DNA of 44,237 nt from Polaromonas sp. (GTDB lineage: Bacteria > Pseudomonadota > Gammaproteobacteria > Burkholderiales > Burkholderiaceae_C), in contig PNML01000017.1 in NCBI GenBank assembly GCA_013823635.1, positions 1 through 44,237 on the forward strand, given 5' to 3'. The position numbers and the translations under genes are program-made. The first letter of the stretch is position 1. Each line of letters begins with the position of its first letter. A model generated the notes under the pieces. The model had not been told where the DNA came from and did no database searches. It saw only the letters and a list, made by a program, of their open reading frames with translations. Of the stretch, positions 1 to 9,335 are shown piece after piece.

Positions 1-1
1 C

Positions 2-346
2 AAGGTGAGTGGGCACTACCCCTCGCACCTGTCGGGCGGCATGCAGCAGCGCGTGGCCATTGCCCGCGCCCTGGCCATGGAGCCCGAGGTGATGCTGTTC
101 GACGAGCCCACCTCGGCCCTGGACCCCGAACTGGTGGGCGAGGTGCTGCGCGTCATGAAGGCGCTGGCCGAGGAGGGTCGCACCATGGTGGTGGTGACGC
201 ACGAAATGGGCTTTGCCCGAGAGGTGTCCAACCACGTCATGTTCCTGCACCAGGGTGTGGTGGAAGACCAGGGCAACCCGCGCGAGGTGCTGGCCAACCC
301 CAGCAGCGAGCGGCTGCGCCAGTTTTTGTCGGGCAACCTGAAGTGA
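2..346 (+). CDS. Amino-acid ABC transporter ATP-binding protein, 3' part
   Basis: This is the C-terminal part (about 114 residues) of a polar amino-acid importer ATPase of the GlnQ/HisP family; the N-terminal half with Walker A lies before the window. Visible are the ABC signature LSGGMQQR, a Walker B segment ending in [12 protein letters not shown], and the H-loop region [10 protein letters not shown], all typical of this family. The frame is already open at base 2, so the GTG at 5 is internal and not a start. It ends in a TGA that overlaps the GTG start of the next gene by four bases (343-346), so the two are translationally coupled. The coupling to a Cds1-like cysteine-degrading enzyme suggests a sulfur amino acid such as cyst(e)ine as substrate, but that is inference. 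Confidence 0.93.
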   Translation, partial: KVSGHYPSHLSGGMQQRVAIARALAMEPEVMLFDEPTSALDPELVGEVLRVMKALAEEGRTMVVVTHEMGFAREVSNHVMFLHQGVVEDQGNPREVLANPSSERLRQFLSGNLK

Positions 347-1395
347 GCGGCGCCAGCAGTAGCTGGGTGAATGCCGCCATTGCCCGCATCCAGGCCGACT
401 TCCAGCGCAGCGCCGACACCCACCTCATCGCCCTGCCCCTGCCCCGCTACGCCGCCGTGGGCATAGACCTGTACTTCAAGGACGAGTCCACCCACCCCAC
501 CGGCAGCCTCAAGCACCGGCTGGCGCGCTCGCTGTTTCTGTATGCGCTGTGCAATGGCTGGATCCACGAGGGCACCACCGTGGTGGAAGCCAGCAGCGGC
601 AGCACCGCCGTGAGTGAGGCCTACTTTGCCCGCCTGCTGGGCCTGCCGTTTGTGGCGGTGATGCCGCGCAGCACCTCGGCCGAAAAGTCAGAGCTGATTC
701 GGTTTTACGGCGGGCGCTGCCATTTGGTGGACAGCGCCGCCCAGGTGTACGCCGCCGCGCGCGAGGTGGCCGCCAGCACCGGCGGCCACTACATGGACCA
801 GTTCACCTACGCCGAGCGGGCCACCGATTGGCGGGGCAACAACAACATCGCGCAAAGCATGTTTGCGCAGATGGAGCGCGAACGCCACCCCGTGCCGCGC
901 TGGGTGGTGGTGGGTGCGGGCACGGGCGGCACCAGCGCCACCATTGGCCGCTACATCCGCTACCAGTGCCTGGACGCCCAGCTCTGTGTGGCCGAGCCCG
1001 AGGGCTCGGTGTTCAGCGCCTACCACCGCACCGGCGACGCCACGCTGACCTCACCGGGCTCGCGCATCGAGGGCATTGGCCGCCCCCGGGTGGAGGCCAG
1101 CTTCATCCGCACGCTGGTGGACCGCATGGAGGAGGTGCCCGATGGCGACTCCATCGAGGCCATGCACACCCTGGGCCGCCTGCTGGGGCGCAAGGTGGGC
1201 CCCAGCACGGGCACCAACTTCGCGGCCATGCTCACGCTGGCGGAGGAGATGCGCCAGCGCGGCCAGACCGGCTCGGTGCTGTCGCTGATTTGTGATGCCG
1301 GTGAGCGCTACCTCAACAGCTACCACCGCGCCGACTGGGTGCAGCACACCTTCGGCCCAGCCGCCGCACCGCACCCGGTGCTGTCGCTGCTGTAA
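343..1395 (+). CDS. PLP-dependent cysteine synthase-family enzyme, probable L-cysteine desulfhydrase (Cds1-like)
   Basis: A 350-residue fold-type II PLP enzyme. Residues 54-60 read GSLKHRL and carry the probable Schiff-base lysine (Lys57). The substrate loop EASSGSTA is at 82-89 and the glycine-rich phosphate loop GAGTGGT at 191-197. The [14 protein letters not shown] pattern resembles the mycobacterial Cds1 family, which degrades L-cysteine to pyruvate, ammonia and sulfide, more than CysK/CysM. The start is the GTG at 343, overlapping the stop of the upstream ABC ATPase. That arrangement suggests import of a sulfur amino acid followed by its breakdown. Cysteine synthase activity is a weaker alternative. 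The substrate is inferred from motif and context. Confidence 0.85.
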   Translation: MSGASSSWVNAAIARIQADFQRSADTHLIALPLPRYAAVGIDLYFKDESTHPTGSLKHRLARSLFLYALCNGWIHEGTTVVEASSGSTAVSEAYFARLLGLPFVAVMPRSTSAEKSELIRFYGGRCHLVDSAAQVYAAAREVAASTGGHYMDQFTYAERATDWRGNNNIAQSMFAQMERERHPVPRWVVVGAGTGGTSATIGRYIRYQCLDAQLCVAEPEGSVFSAYHRTGDATLTSPGSRIEGIGRPRVEASFIRTLVDRMEEVPDGDSIEAMHTLGRLLGRKVGPSTGTNFAAMLTLAEEMRQRGQTGSVLSLICDAGERYLNSYHRADWVQHTFGPAAAPHPVLSLL

Positions 1396-1401
1396 AAACA
1401 C

Positions 1402-1515
1402 GAAAAAAGTGCCTCCAGCGCACTGAGTAAAACAACAGTTTGCTATTGTTTTAAATTCATCAAATAATCATAGCAAACTGTTGAATACCCAAAAGCGCTG
1501 GGCAGCCTTTTGGTC
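1402..1515. repeat. Intergenic inverted repeat between convergent genes, possible bidirectional terminator
   Basis: A 14-bp perfect inverted repeat has arms at 1433-1446 and 1470-1483 with a 23-base AT-rich loop. It is flanked by a weaker outer pair sharing the CCAGCGC core (near 1415-1421 and, inverted, 1494-1500). The element sits between the convergent Cds1-like gene and msrA and is much more AT-rich than its surroundings. It could end transcription from both sides, or be one copy of a dispersed palindromic repeat. No transposase or target duplication is visible. Confidence 0.6.
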
Positions 1516-1564
1516 AAACATGCAGCGCTGACCACACCCTTTCCCGCCAGGCCGCCTACCACAC

Positions 1565-2329
1565 TCACTCCCACAGTTGCTTGACCCGGGCGTCCCGCCC
1601 GCAGCTCAGGCGGTAGTAGTCGTAGCGCACGGTGTTTTTCTTGTAATAGTCCTGGTGGTAGTCCTCGGCCAGGTAAAAGGCCGACGCCGGCGCCAGCTCG
1701 GTGTGTATGGTCTTGAAGCGCCCGGACTTCAGCAGCGCGTCGCGGCTGGCCTCGGCGGTTTGGCGCTCGGCCTCGTTCTGCCAGTAAATGCCGCTGCGGT
1801 ACTGGTCGCCAATGTCGCAAAACTGGCGGTCTTTGACGGTGGGGTCGATGTGGCGCCAGAAGTACTCCACCAGCTGCGGGTAGCTGACCTTGGTGGGGTC
1901 GTAAATCACGCGCACGCCTTCGGTGTGGCCGGTGTGGCCCGCGCTGACCGCCTGGTAGGTGGGGTTGGCGGTTTTGCCGGCGGTGTAGCCGGACTCCACC
2001 TCGAGCACGCCGGGCAATTTTTCAAAATCGGCCTCTATGCACCAGAAGCAGCCCCCGGCAAACAGCGCCGTGGCCGCGCCGGGAAAGCGGGCGGGCACAG
2101 CGTCTTTCACGGGCGAGCCCGCCGGTGCCGTGGCGGCCATGGGGCTGGGGGTGGCGGCATCGGCCACCATGCCGCCTTGCCCCACGGCCACCCAGGCCGC
2201 CAGACCCACCACGGCCAGCACCGCCAGGCCCACCGGCAGGCGGGCGCGGACCTGCTGCCGGGGACTGGCGGACGATGGGGAGCGCTCCTTTGCGCCGGAT
2301 GGGCGGGGTGCGTGGGGTTGGTCGGCCAT
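1565..2329 (-). CDS. msrA: Peptide-methionine (S)-S-oxide reductase MsrA, membrane-anchored form
   Basis: A 254-residue protein that reduces the S epimer of methionine sulfoxide. The catalytic motif GCFWC is at residues 93-97 (nucleophile Cys94). It is longer than cytosolic MsrA because of an N-terminal extension: a basic start, a hydrophobic segment at about 31-50, and an Ala/Pro-rich linker to residue 85. This predicts an inner-membrane anchor with the catalytic domain in the periplasm. The ATG at 2327-2329 is preceded by AGGAG at good spacing. It lies two bases downstream of msrB, so the two form an operon repairing both epimers outside the cytoplasm. Confidence 0.95.
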   Translation of the reverse strand: MADQPHAPRPSGAKERSPSSASPRQQVRARLPVGLAVLAVVGLAAWVAVGQGGMVADAATPSPMAATAPAGSPVKDAVPARFPGAATALFAGGCFWCIEADFEKLPGVLEVESGYTAGKTANPTYQAVSAGHTGHTEGVRVIYDPTKVSYPQLVEYFWRHIDPTVKDRQFCDIGDQYRSGIYWQNEAERQTAEASRDALLKSGRFKTIHTELAPASAFYLAEDYHQDYYKKNTVRYDYYRLSCGRDARVKQLWE

Positions 2330-2331
2330 GG

Positions 2332-2841
2332 TCAGCTCCTCAGGGTGGGCATGGGCTGGCCCTGTGGCACAAAGGCCAGGGCCACGCCGTTGTTGCAGTA
2401 GCGTTTGCCGGTGGGCTTGGGTCCGTCGTTGAACACATGGCCCTGGTGGCCACCACAGCGGGCGCAGTGGTACTCGGTGCGTGGGTAAATCAGCTTGTAA
2501 TCGGTGCTGGTGCCCAGGGCGTTGGGCAGCGGCTGCCAGAAGCTGGGCCAGCCGGTGCCGCTTTCGTATTTGTGGGCTGCGTCAAACAGCGGCTGGTTGC
2601 AAGCGGCGCACACGTAGGTGCCCGGGCGCTTTTCAGCGTTGAGGGCACTGGTGCCGGCGCGCTCGGTGCCGTGCTCAAACAGCACCGCGTAGGCATTGGG
2701 CGATACCAGCTTGCGCCACTCGTCCGGGCTTTTTTGCACCGGAAACGTGGCCGCCTGCGTGACCAGTGGCCAGGTGGCAGCGGGCAAGCCAAGGGCGGTC
2801 GCCCAGCCGGTCAAATGTTTCATCCAGGTTCTTCTGTGCAT
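2332..2841 (-). CDS. msrB: Peptide-methionine (R)-S-oxide reductase MsrB, exported
   Basis: A 169-residue MsrB. The start at 2841 is chosen because AAGGAG lies six bases upstream; the open frame extends to 2994 but has no such site. Zinc cysteines are Cys78/Cys81 (VCAAC) and Cys126/Cys129 (HCARC), and the catalytic cysteine is Cys149 in RYCNN. The N terminus has twin arginines (HRRTWMKHL) followed by a hydrophobic stretch ending in TQAA near residue 31, which looks like a Tat signal peptide. The enzyme reduces the R epimer of methionine sulfoxide and pairs with msrA just downstream. Tat export is inferred from the motif. Confidence 0.95.
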   Translation of the reverse strand: MHRRTWMKHLTGWATALGLPAATWPLVTQAATFPVQKSPDEWRKLVSPNAYAVLFEHGTERAGTSALNAEKRPGTYVCAACNQPLFDAAHKYESGTGWPSFWQPLPNALGTSTDYKLIYPRTEYHCARCGGHQGHVFNDGPKPTGKRYCNNGVALAFVPQGQPMPTLRS

Positions 2842-2953
2842 CAGTGACTCCTTGGGGGGTTGATGGACATGGGTCGGTGTGGGATGGCAAACCTTACACC
2901 CCGGTTCCCCCGTACGCTGGTTGGCTGCCGAAAACCCGGCACACTTCAGGCCC

Positions 2954-4741
2954 ATGAGCCCACCCACCGACTCCCTTCGCCCGGCCGCCACCACCCCCGT
3001 GTCACTGGGCGGGCTGCGCCCCTTTTTGCGGCCCTACCGCTGGCAAATGGCGTTGGCGGGTGTGTTCCTGCTGCTGGCGGCGGGCGCCACGCTGCTGTTT
3101 CCGGTGGCGCTGCGCCACCTGATTGACGGCGGTCTGGTCTCGGGTGATCGCAGCGCACAGGCCATGGGCTTGCGCGGGCATTTTCTGGAGCTGTTCGGGG
3201 TCGCGGTGGCACTGGGGGTGTTTTCGGCCATGCGCTTTTACCTGGTGAGCTGGTTGGGCGAGCGCATCACCGCCGACCTTCGCAACGCGGTGTACGGCCA
3301 TGTGCTCAAGCAAAGTCCACAGTTTTTCGAGACCAACCAGACCGGGGAAATCCTGTCGCGGCTGACCACCGACACCACGCTGGTGCAAACGGTGGTGGGC
3401 TCGTCGCTGTCCATGGGGCTGCGCAATGCCGTGATGGGGCTGGGGGCGCTGGCCATGCTGGTGTGGAGCCACCCGTACGTGATGGTGCAGGTGCTGATGG
3501 TGGTGTTCCTGGTGGTATTGCCCGCCATGTGGTACGGGCGGCGGGTGCGCAAACTGTCCCGAGCCAGCCAGGACAGGGTGGCCGACGCCAGTGCCCTGGC
3601 CGCCGAGGTGCTCAACGCCATCCCCACGGTGCAGAGCTACACCGCTGAAGCCCGCGAGGCCCGGCGGTTCGAGGCGTCCACCCAGCAGGCCTTCGACACC
3701 GCCACCCGCCGCAGCCGCGCACGGGCGGTGCTGGTGGCGTTCATCATCATTGCCAACGCCGCGCTGGTGTTGTGGGGCCTGTACCAGGGCACACAAGCCG
3801 TGCTGGCCGGCCACATCAGCGCAGGGCAACTGGGCCAAGCAGCGCTGTATGTGGTCATTTTTGCCGGCGCCGTGGCGGTGCTGGGCGAGGTGTACGGCGA
3901 CCTGCTGCGCGCCGCCGGTGCCAGCGAGCGGCTGATGGAGCTGTTGGCCAGCGAGTCGCCCGTGCAATCCCCCTCGCAGCCACTGACGCTGCACCGCACC
4001 GAGGGGGGCAGCACCGTGGTGTTCCACAAGCTGGGTTTTCACTACCCTTCGCGCCCCCAGCAGCCCGCGCTCAACGACTTCAGCCTGCAGGTTCACCCCG
4101 GCCAAACGGTGGCGCTGGTCGGGGCCAGTGGTGCGGGCAAAACCACGGTGTTTGGCCTGCTGCTGCGTTTCTATGACCCCAGCACGGGCCACATCGAGCT
4201 GGATGGCCAGCGGACCGACCAACTCAGCCTGACGGACCTGCGCAGCCAGGTGGGCATCGTGCCCCAGGATGCGGTCATTTTTTCGAGCTCGGCGCTGGAG
4301 AACATCCGCTACGGCCGCCCCGGTGCGAGCGACGACGAGGTGCGCTCCGCCGCCCGCGCAGCCTTCGCGGACGAGTTCATTGCGCAGTTGCCCCAGGGCT
4401 ACGACACCTTTCTGGGCGAACGCGGCGTGCGGTTGTCGGGCGGACAGAAGCAGCGCATTGCGATTGCGCGGGCACTGCTCAAGAACCCGCCCTTGCTGCT
4501 GCTGGACGAAGCCACCAGTGCGCTGGACGCCCACAGCGAGCGCATGGTGCAGGCGGCACTGGAGTCGGCCATGCGGGGGCGCACCACCCTGGTCATTGCC
4601 CACCGGCTGGCCACGGTGCAACGCGCCGACCACATCGTGGTGCTGGACCACGGGCACTTGATCGAGCAAGGCACCCACGCCGATCTGGTGGCCCGGGGCG
4701 GGGTGTACGCAGGCTTGGCGGCCTTGCAGTTTCAGGCCTGA
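2954..4741 (+). CDS. ABC exporter with fused membrane and ATPase domains (MsbA/multidrug type)
   Basis: A 595-residue half-transporter. Membrane helices lie in roughly residues 30-320: one near 34-56, one near 78-97, a pair near 158-192, and one or two in 258-312. The ATPase has Walker A (GASGAGKT, 390-397), the signature LSGGQ (494-498), Walker B (LLLLDEATSALD, 514-525) and the switch histidine in VIAHRL. The ATG at 2954 is preferred; an upstream GTG at 2879 would add 25 residues overlapping the msrB leader. The family exports lipids, drugs or peptides as a dimer. Nothing here fixes the substrate. It is transcribed divergently from msrB and stands alone as a transporter gene. Confidence 0.9.
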   Translation: MSPPTDSLRPAATTPVSLGGLRPFLRPYRWQMALAGVFLLLAAGATLLFPVALRHLIDGGLVSGDRSAQAMGLRGHFLELFGVAVALGVFSAMRFYLVSWLGERITADLRNAVYGHVLKQSPQFFETNQTGEILSRLTTDTTLVQTVVGSSLSMGLRNAVMGLGALAMLVWSHPYVMVQVLMVVFLVVLPAMWYGRRVRKLSRASQDRVADASALAAEVLNAIPTVQSYTAEAREARRFEASTQQAFDTATRRSRARAVLVAFIIIANAALVLWGLYQGTQAVLAGHISAGQLGQAALYVVIFAGAVAVLGEVYGDLLRAAGASERLMELLASESPVQSPSQPLTLHRTEGGSTVVFHKLGFHYPSRPQQPALNDFSLQVHPGQTVALVGASGAGKTTVFGLLLRFYDPSTGHIELDGQRTDQLSLTDLRSQVGIVPQDAVIFSSSALENIRYGRPGASDDEVRSAARAAFADEFIAQLPQGYDTFLGERGVRLSGGQKQRIAIARALLKNPPLLLLDEATSALDAHSERMVQAALESAMRGRTTLVIAHRLATVQRADHIVVLDHGHLIEQGTHADLVARGGVYAGLAALQFQA

Positions 4742-4860
4742 CCTGAAGCCACGCAGGGTTATGCGCGGCGCGCATCAGGGCCTGTGCAACTGGCCTTGGA
4801 CGCGGCCGCAGGCAGTGCTTACAGTGCGCGCTGGCTCAGACACCACAGGAGATCCCTCGC

Positions 4861-6201
4861 ATGACCAGCAACCCCATGTCACCCACCGGTGACGGCCACA
4901 CCCCCCCCCAAACCACCCCCCTGGTACAGCACACGCTGCCCTCCTACCTGCAGGCCAACAACCTGGGACCTTGGGGCATTTACCTGCAGCAGGTGGACCG
5001 CGTGGTGCCCTACCTGGGCGACCTCGCGCGCTGGGTCGAGACCCTCAAGCGCCCCAAGCGGGCGCTGATTGTGGATGTGCCCATCCAGATGGACAACGGC
5101 ACCATTGCGCACTACGAGGGCTACCGGGTGCAGCACAACACGTCCCGCGGCCCCGGCAAGGGCGGCATTCGTTTTCACCAGGACGTGACCCTGTCCGAGG
5201 TGATGGCGCTGTCGGCGTGGATGTCCATCAAAAACGCCGCCGTCAATGTGCCGTTCGGAGGAGCCAAAGGCGGCATCCGTGTGGACCCGAAAACACTCTC
5301 GCGCGGTGAACTGGAACGCATCACGCGCCGCTACACCAGCGAAATCGGCATCATCATTGGCCCCACCAAAGACATCCCGGCGCCCGATGTGAACACCAAC
5401 GACCAGATCATGGCCTGGATGATGGACACCTACTCCATGAACCAAGGCTCCACCGCCACCGGGGTGGTCACCGGCAAACCCATTGACCTGGGCGGATCAC
5501 TGGGTCGCCGCGAGGCCACTGGGCGTGGTGTCTTCACCGTGGGCTGTGAGGCCGCTCAACGCATTGGGCTGGATGTGACACACGCCCGCGTGGCCGTGCA
5601 GGGATTTGGCAATGTGGGTGGCGTCGCCGCCAGGTTGTTCGCCAACGAAGGGGCCCGCGTGGTGGCGGTGCAGGACCATGGTGGCACGGTCTACCGCGAA
5701 GCCGGACTGGACGTGAACGCCTTGCTGGAACATGTGGCACAGAGTGGCAGTGTGGCTGGCTTTGCACCCGCAGAGGTGCTGCCAGACGATCAGTTTTGGG
5801 ATGTGGACTGCGACATCCTCATTCCCGCCGCGCTGGAGCAGCAGATCACGGAAGCCAATGCCGGTCGAATCAAGGCCCGCATGGTCATCGAAGGCGCCAA
5901 CGGGCCCACCACCCCCCAGGCGGACGACATCCTGCACGAGCGCAACGTGCTGGTGCTGCCCGATGTGATTGCCAATGCTGGCGGCGTGACGGTGAGTTAC
6001 TTTGAATGGGTGCAGGACTTCTCCAGCTTTTTCTGGAGCGAAGACGAAATCAATGCCCGCCTGGTCAAAATCATGCGGGAGGCGTTTTCGTCCATCTGGA
6101 TCGTGGCACAGACCCACGGTGTGAGCCTGCGAACCGCCACCTACATCGTGGCCTGCAAACGCATACTGCACTCGCGCGAAATGCGCGGCCTGTACCCCTG
6201 A
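4861..6201 (+). CDS. gdhA: Glutamate dehydrogenase (Glu/Leu/Phe/Val dehydrogenase family)
   Basis: A 446-residue enzyme interconverting glutamate and 2-oxoglutarate plus ammonium. The active-site lysine is Lys136 in PFGGAKGG, the substrate-side motif GPGKGGIR is at about 97-104, and the nucleotide-binding turn GFGNVGG is at 248-254. Length and motifs fit the hexameric GDH group common in beta-proteobacteria; NAD or NADP preference cannot be read safely. The ATG at 4861 follows AGGAG at nine bases. The 119 bases upstream hold a small palindrome (4761-4775) but no clear promoter. Its neighbours are unrelated, and it is about 24 kb from the nitrate cluster. Confidence 0.95.
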   Translation: MTSNPMSPTGDGHTPPQTTPLVQHTLPSYLQANNLGPWGIYLQQVDRVVPYLGDLARWVETLKRPKRALIVDVPIQMDNGTIAHYEGYRVQHNTSRGPGKGGIRFHQDVTLSEVMALSAWMSIKNAAVNVPFGGAKGGIRVDPKTLSRGELERITRRYTSEIGIIIGPTKDIPAPDVNTNDQIMAWMMDTYSMNQGSTATGVVTGKPIDLGGSLGRREATGRGVFTVGCEAAQRIGLDVTHARVAVQGFGNVGGVAARLFANEGARVVAVQDHGGTVYREAGLDVNALLEHVAQSGSVAGFAPAEVLPDDQFWDVDCDILIPAALEQQITEANAGRIKARMVIEGANGPTTPQADDILHERNVLVLPDVIANAGGVTVSYFEWVQDFSSFFWSEDEINARLVKIMREAFSSIWIVAQTHGVSLRTATYIVACKRILHSREMRGLYP

Positions 6202-6212
6202 CGCCGGGACAT

Positions 6213-6239
6213 GCGCTGTGTGGCGACGCCCCACAGCGC
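6213..6239. terminator. Bidirectional hairpin between gdhA and the DUF1178 gene
   Basis: An 8-bp stem (6213-6220 with 6232-6239) continues after one mismatch into 3 bp around a GAC loop. It lies between convergent gene ends. No U-tract follows on either strand, so termination is inferred from position and stem strength. Confidence 0.45.
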
Positions 6240-6253
6240 TCAGCAGCCCCGCC

Positions 6254-6793
6254 TCATTGCAAGGTGTTTTTGGTGCCAGACAACAGGGGAATGGGCACCA
6301 CATCTATGCCCTCATCCAGCAGCTCCAGGGTTTCTTTCAGCGTGGCTTCACCCCGAATGGCCTTGGGCTCCAGTTCGCCGTGGTGCATGCGGCGGGCCTG
6401 TTCGGGGAAACGATCACCCACATCCTCGGTGTGCGCCATCACCTCGCGCAAGGCTTTCAGGAACACCGCTTGCATGTCCCGCGAGAATCCCTGCGGCACA
6501 GTCGGCTGCCCCTCGGCGTTCGAAGGGGGGACAGCAGAAGACGCGCCTGTCGCCCCTGAAGGCAACGTGGGGGTGGGAGTTGGTTCTTTGGTCGCCATGG
6601 TAGGCGATTGGTCGGGACCCGTGCCACCCTTCAGGTTCAAGCGCGGCGCGCTGGGGAGCTTGACCACGTGGGCATCCCCACACAAGGGGCAGGTGAGCAA
6701 ACCACGCTGCAGCTGGTCTTGAAAGTCACTTTCGCTGCCGAACCAGCCCTCGAAGCTGTGGTCACGTTGGCAGGTCAGGTTCAGCACCTTCAT
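6254..6793 (-). CDS. DUF1178 family protein
   Basis: A 179-residue soluble protein matching the DUF1178 pattern. It starts MKVLNLTC-x3-H, has a second pair CPLC at residues 35-38, then a Pro/Thr-rich variable linker (about 60-100), and a conserved C-terminal half with ALREVMAHTEDVG and the ending EGIDVVPIP. The four Cys/His positions could bind zinc, but this is inference. Function is unknown. It lies three bases downstream of the Nudix gene and is probably cotranscribed with it at the tail of the nuo block. Confidence 0.85.
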   Translation of the reverse strand: MKVLNLTCQRDHSFEGWFGSESDFQDQLQRGLLTCPLCGDAHVVKLPSAPRLNLKGGTGPDQSPTMATKEPTPTPTLPSGATGASSAVPPSNAEGQPTVPQGFSRDMQAVFLKALREVMAHTEDVGDRFPEQARRMHHGELEPKAIRGEATLKETLELLDEGIDVVPIPLLSGTKNTLQ

Positions 6794-6796
6794 GGT

Positions 6797-7459
6797 TCAG
6801 AACTCCTTGACATCCGACACGCCTGCCAGGGCCGGCACACACGGCACAAAAGGGCCAGCAGGTCGCACATGGCCAGGGTCGCTGGCGTCCCGCCAGGTCA
6901 AGGACCACGCATCGGACGCCACATTTTGCAACCACAACAGGCCAACCAGGGTTTTGGCGTCGGTGAGCAACCCCTCCCGGGCCCACCCCAGGAGCTCAGC
7001 GGGAGTGGCCATGAACACGTCGAGAAACTCCCCGTCATCCAGCCGGCGCTCACCTGCGGTCAACCCACGGGCGAACCACACGTCGATGTGCTCCGTTGAA
7101 TAGGAGATGACAGGGTGCATCACACCGGCATGGGCCCACTCGCGGGCGACATAGCCGGTTTCCTCTTGCAGTTCCCGTTGGGCACACGCGAGACTGTGCT
7201 CACCGGGATCCAGCTTGCCAGCGGGAAACTCCACCATCGCCTTGCCCATGGGGTATCGATACTGCCGCTCCATGACCAGGCGGCCATCGTCGAGAGCGGC
7301 CACCACCATCACCGCACCAGGATGAATCACAAATTCGCGGCTCGCGGTTGCACCGGACGGCAACAACACATCGTCCCTGACGGCGTGCAAGAAACGTCCC
7401 CTCAGCAGGGTATCTCGTCGAAGACCGGTTTCAGTCAGGTGTGAGTGTGGGCCGGTCAC
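6797..7459 (-). CDS. Nudix hydrolase, ADP-ribose pyrophosphatase type
   Basis: A 220-residue hydrolase for nucleoside diphosphates linked to another group, probably ADP-ribose. The Nudix box (G-x5-E-x7-RE-x2-EE-x-G) occupies residues 81-103 with all key acidic residues present. I chose the GTG at 7457-7459 because AAAGGA lies six bases upstream; the frame is open to 7531, but the extra 24 residues look non-coding. It follows the DUF2818 gene by 81 bases and precedes the DUF1178 gene by three. ADP-ribose specificity is inferred from family resemblance (TLLRGRFLHAVRD start and VMERQYRYP). Confidence 0.85.
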   Translation of the reverse strand: MTGPHSHLTETGLRRDTLLRGRFLHAVRDDVLLPSGATASREFVIHPGAVMVVAALDDGRLVMERQYRYPMGKAMVEFPAGKLDPGEHSLACAQRELQEETGYVAREWAHAGVMHPVISYSTEHIDVWFARGLTAGERRLDDGEFLDVFMATPAELLGWAREGLLTDAKTLVGLLWLQNVASDAWSLTWRDASDPGHVRPAGPFVPCVPALAGVSDVKEF

Positions 7460-7540
7460 GTGGGTCCTTTGCCCATCCGGAAGAACAGGCCAATGCGCCG
7501 GGTGTCGGCCAGGGAAATGCTGGACATCCAAGCACCCAGG

Positions 7541-7837
7541 TCAGGATTTGCGCAGGTACCTGAACACGAAGCCAGGAAAGGCCAGGGTCAAAAACAACGC
7601 AGCTGTGGTGGCGTAAAACTCCCACCGCTGGGGGTAGATTTGCCCCACGGCCTGCTCGAGCAGCAACGCGATGCCGCCCACCACCAGATAAAGCACCACC
7701 AGCTCCACCAACCGGTTACCCAGCGTTTTGGGTTTGGCAGACGGCAACACCGCCAACCAGCGGTCGGTGAAAAAAGGCAGGTTGGCGCCCAACACCGCCA
7801 ACACAATCACCGACCAAACGGACGCAGCCAAAGACAT
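7541..7837 (-). CDS. DUF2818 membrane protein
   Basis: A 98-residue hydrophobic protein with about three membrane helices (roughly 5-24, 43-63 and 73-92) and a basic C terminus (RYLRKS). It matches the DUF2818 family, which in beta-proteobacteria lies directly after nuoN, as here (13 bases downstream of its stop). The conserved position suggests a link to complex I biogenesis, but no function is established. Confidence 0.85.
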   Translation of the reverse strand: MSLAASVWSVIVLAVLGANLPFFTDRWLAVLPSAKPKTLGNRLVELVVLYLVVGGIALLLEQAVGQIYPQRWEFYATTAALFLTLAFPGFVFRYLRKS

Positions 7838-7850
7838 CTGTGTTCCCGGC

Positions 7851-9335
7851 TCAGTTGAACAGGTTGGCCACCGCCTGCGTGCACAGCGTCATCAGGCCAC
7901 CCGGCAAGACACCCAACACCAGCACCAGCAGCCCATTCAGGGACAACACTGCGCGGACATCGGCAGGTGCCTCAATGGCGGCTGTCTGCGTGGGCGCGTC
8001 AAAGTACATCACCTTGACCACGCGGAGGTAATAGAAAGCACCGATCAGCGACATCATCACGGCAAACACAGCCAGACCGATGTGGAAGGCCTGCCCAGAC
8101 ACCACCAAAGCCTGAAGCACCGCCAATTTGCCATAGAAGCCCACCAGCGGTGGAATACCCGCCAACGAGAACATGAAAATCGCCATCACCCCTGCGAGCA
8201 TGGGGCTGCGCTGGTTCAATCCCGCGAAATCCGCGATGTCCTCAGACTCAAAGCCGCGACGCGCCAACACCAAAATGACCCCGAAACTGCCCAAAGTGGT
8301 GAGCACATAGGTCACGGCGTAAAACATACCTGCGCTGTAGGCATTGGACGCATTGCCCAAGCTCCCCCCCACGTTGCCAGCGACAAAAGCCAGCAGCAGG
8401 AAACCCATTTGCGAAATGGTGGAAAAGGCCAACATGCGCTTCAGGTTGGACTGCGCGATGGCGGCCAAGTTGCCCACCAGCAAGGAACCCACCGCAAGCA
8501 CCGCCATCATTTGCTGCCAGTCGGCCGACAATGGCATCATGCCCTCCACCAGCAAGCGGATGACGATGGCAAATGCAGCGAGCTTGGGCGCTGCACCGAT
8601 GAGCAAGGTGACCACGGTGGGTGCACCCTGGTAGATGTCGGGTATCCACATGTGGAATGGCACTGCGCCCAATTTGAAGGCCAGTCCAGCCACCATGAAC
8701 ACCACACCCAGCATGAGCACTTGCTTGTTGTGTTCACCCGAGCCAATCACCTGCATGACCTTGGACACGTCCAACGATCCTGTGGCGCCGTACATCATGG
8801 ACATGCCGTAAAGCAGGAAACCGCTGGCCAAAGCACCCAGCACGAAGTACTTCATGGCCGCCTCGGTGGCTCGACCATCGTCCCGGCGCAGGGCCACCAG
8901 CGCGTAGCTGGACAGGGTCAACATCTCCAAGCCCAGGTAAATGACCAGGAAGTTGTGACCGGAAATCATGATGAATATGCCCAGCAGCGCGAACAGCGAC
9001 AACGTGAACAACTCGCCCCCGCCCATCATGTCGCGGTTGGCGGCATAACTGCGCCCGTACACGAGAGTGACCATGAGGGCAAGGCTGGCAAAACACTTGA
9101 GCCAATTGCCCATTGGGTCAGAAACCACCATGCCACCAAACCCGTACACCGTGTGGCCGGTCTGGGCATACATGGCCAACAGAATGGTCAATGCCCCCAG
9201 CGTCAGCAACGTCAAGGCATGTGTGGCACCGCGCAGCGGCGTTTTGACACCCAAATCAACCAGCGCGATGACACACGCCATGATCAGGAGCAGGATTTCA
9301 GGGTAGGCAACCACCCAGCTGAGGTTGTCAATCAT
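7851..9335 (-). CDS. nuoN: NADH-quinone oxidoreductase subunit N
   Basis: A 494-residue antiporter-like subunit of the complex I membrane arm with about 14 helices. The conserved glutamate is in YLGLEMLTLSSYALV, and a central lysine-bearing stretch (KLGAVPFHMWIPDIYQGAP) is present. It takes part in proton pumping together with NuoL and NuoM. It is the last nuo gene and starts 22 bases after the nuoM stop. Length is normal and the frame is intact. Confidence 0.97.
   Translation of the reverse strand: MIDNLSWVVAYPEILLLIMACVIALVDLGVKTPLRGATHALTLLTLGALTILLAMYAQTGHTVYGFGGMVVSDPMGNWLKCFASLALMVTLVYGRSYAANRDMMGGGELFTLSLFALLGIFIMISGHNFLVIYLGLEMLTLSSYALVALRRDDGRATEAAMKYFVLGALASGFLLYGMSMMYGATGSLDVSKVMQVIGSGEHNKQVLMLGVVFMVAGLAFKLGAVPFHMWIPDIYQGAPTVVTLLIGAAPKLAAFAIVIRLLVEGMMPLSADWQQMMAVLAVGSLLVGNLAAIAQSNLKRMLAFSTISQMGFLLLAFVAGNVGGSLGNASNAYSAGMFYAVTYVLTTLGSFGVILVLARRGFESEDIADFAGLNQRSPMLAGVMAIFMFSLAGIPPLVGFYGKLAVLQALVVSGQAFHIGLAVFAVMMSLIGAFYYLRVVKVMYFDAPTQTAAIEAPADVRAVLSLNGLLVLVLGVLPGGLMTLCTQAVANLFN

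Noticed and set aside
4761-4775. Palindrome ATGCGC-GGC-GCGCAT as a terminator or operator before gdhA
   Set aside because: The six-pair stem is short and common by chance in GC-rich DNA, and no U-tract or regulator context supports it.
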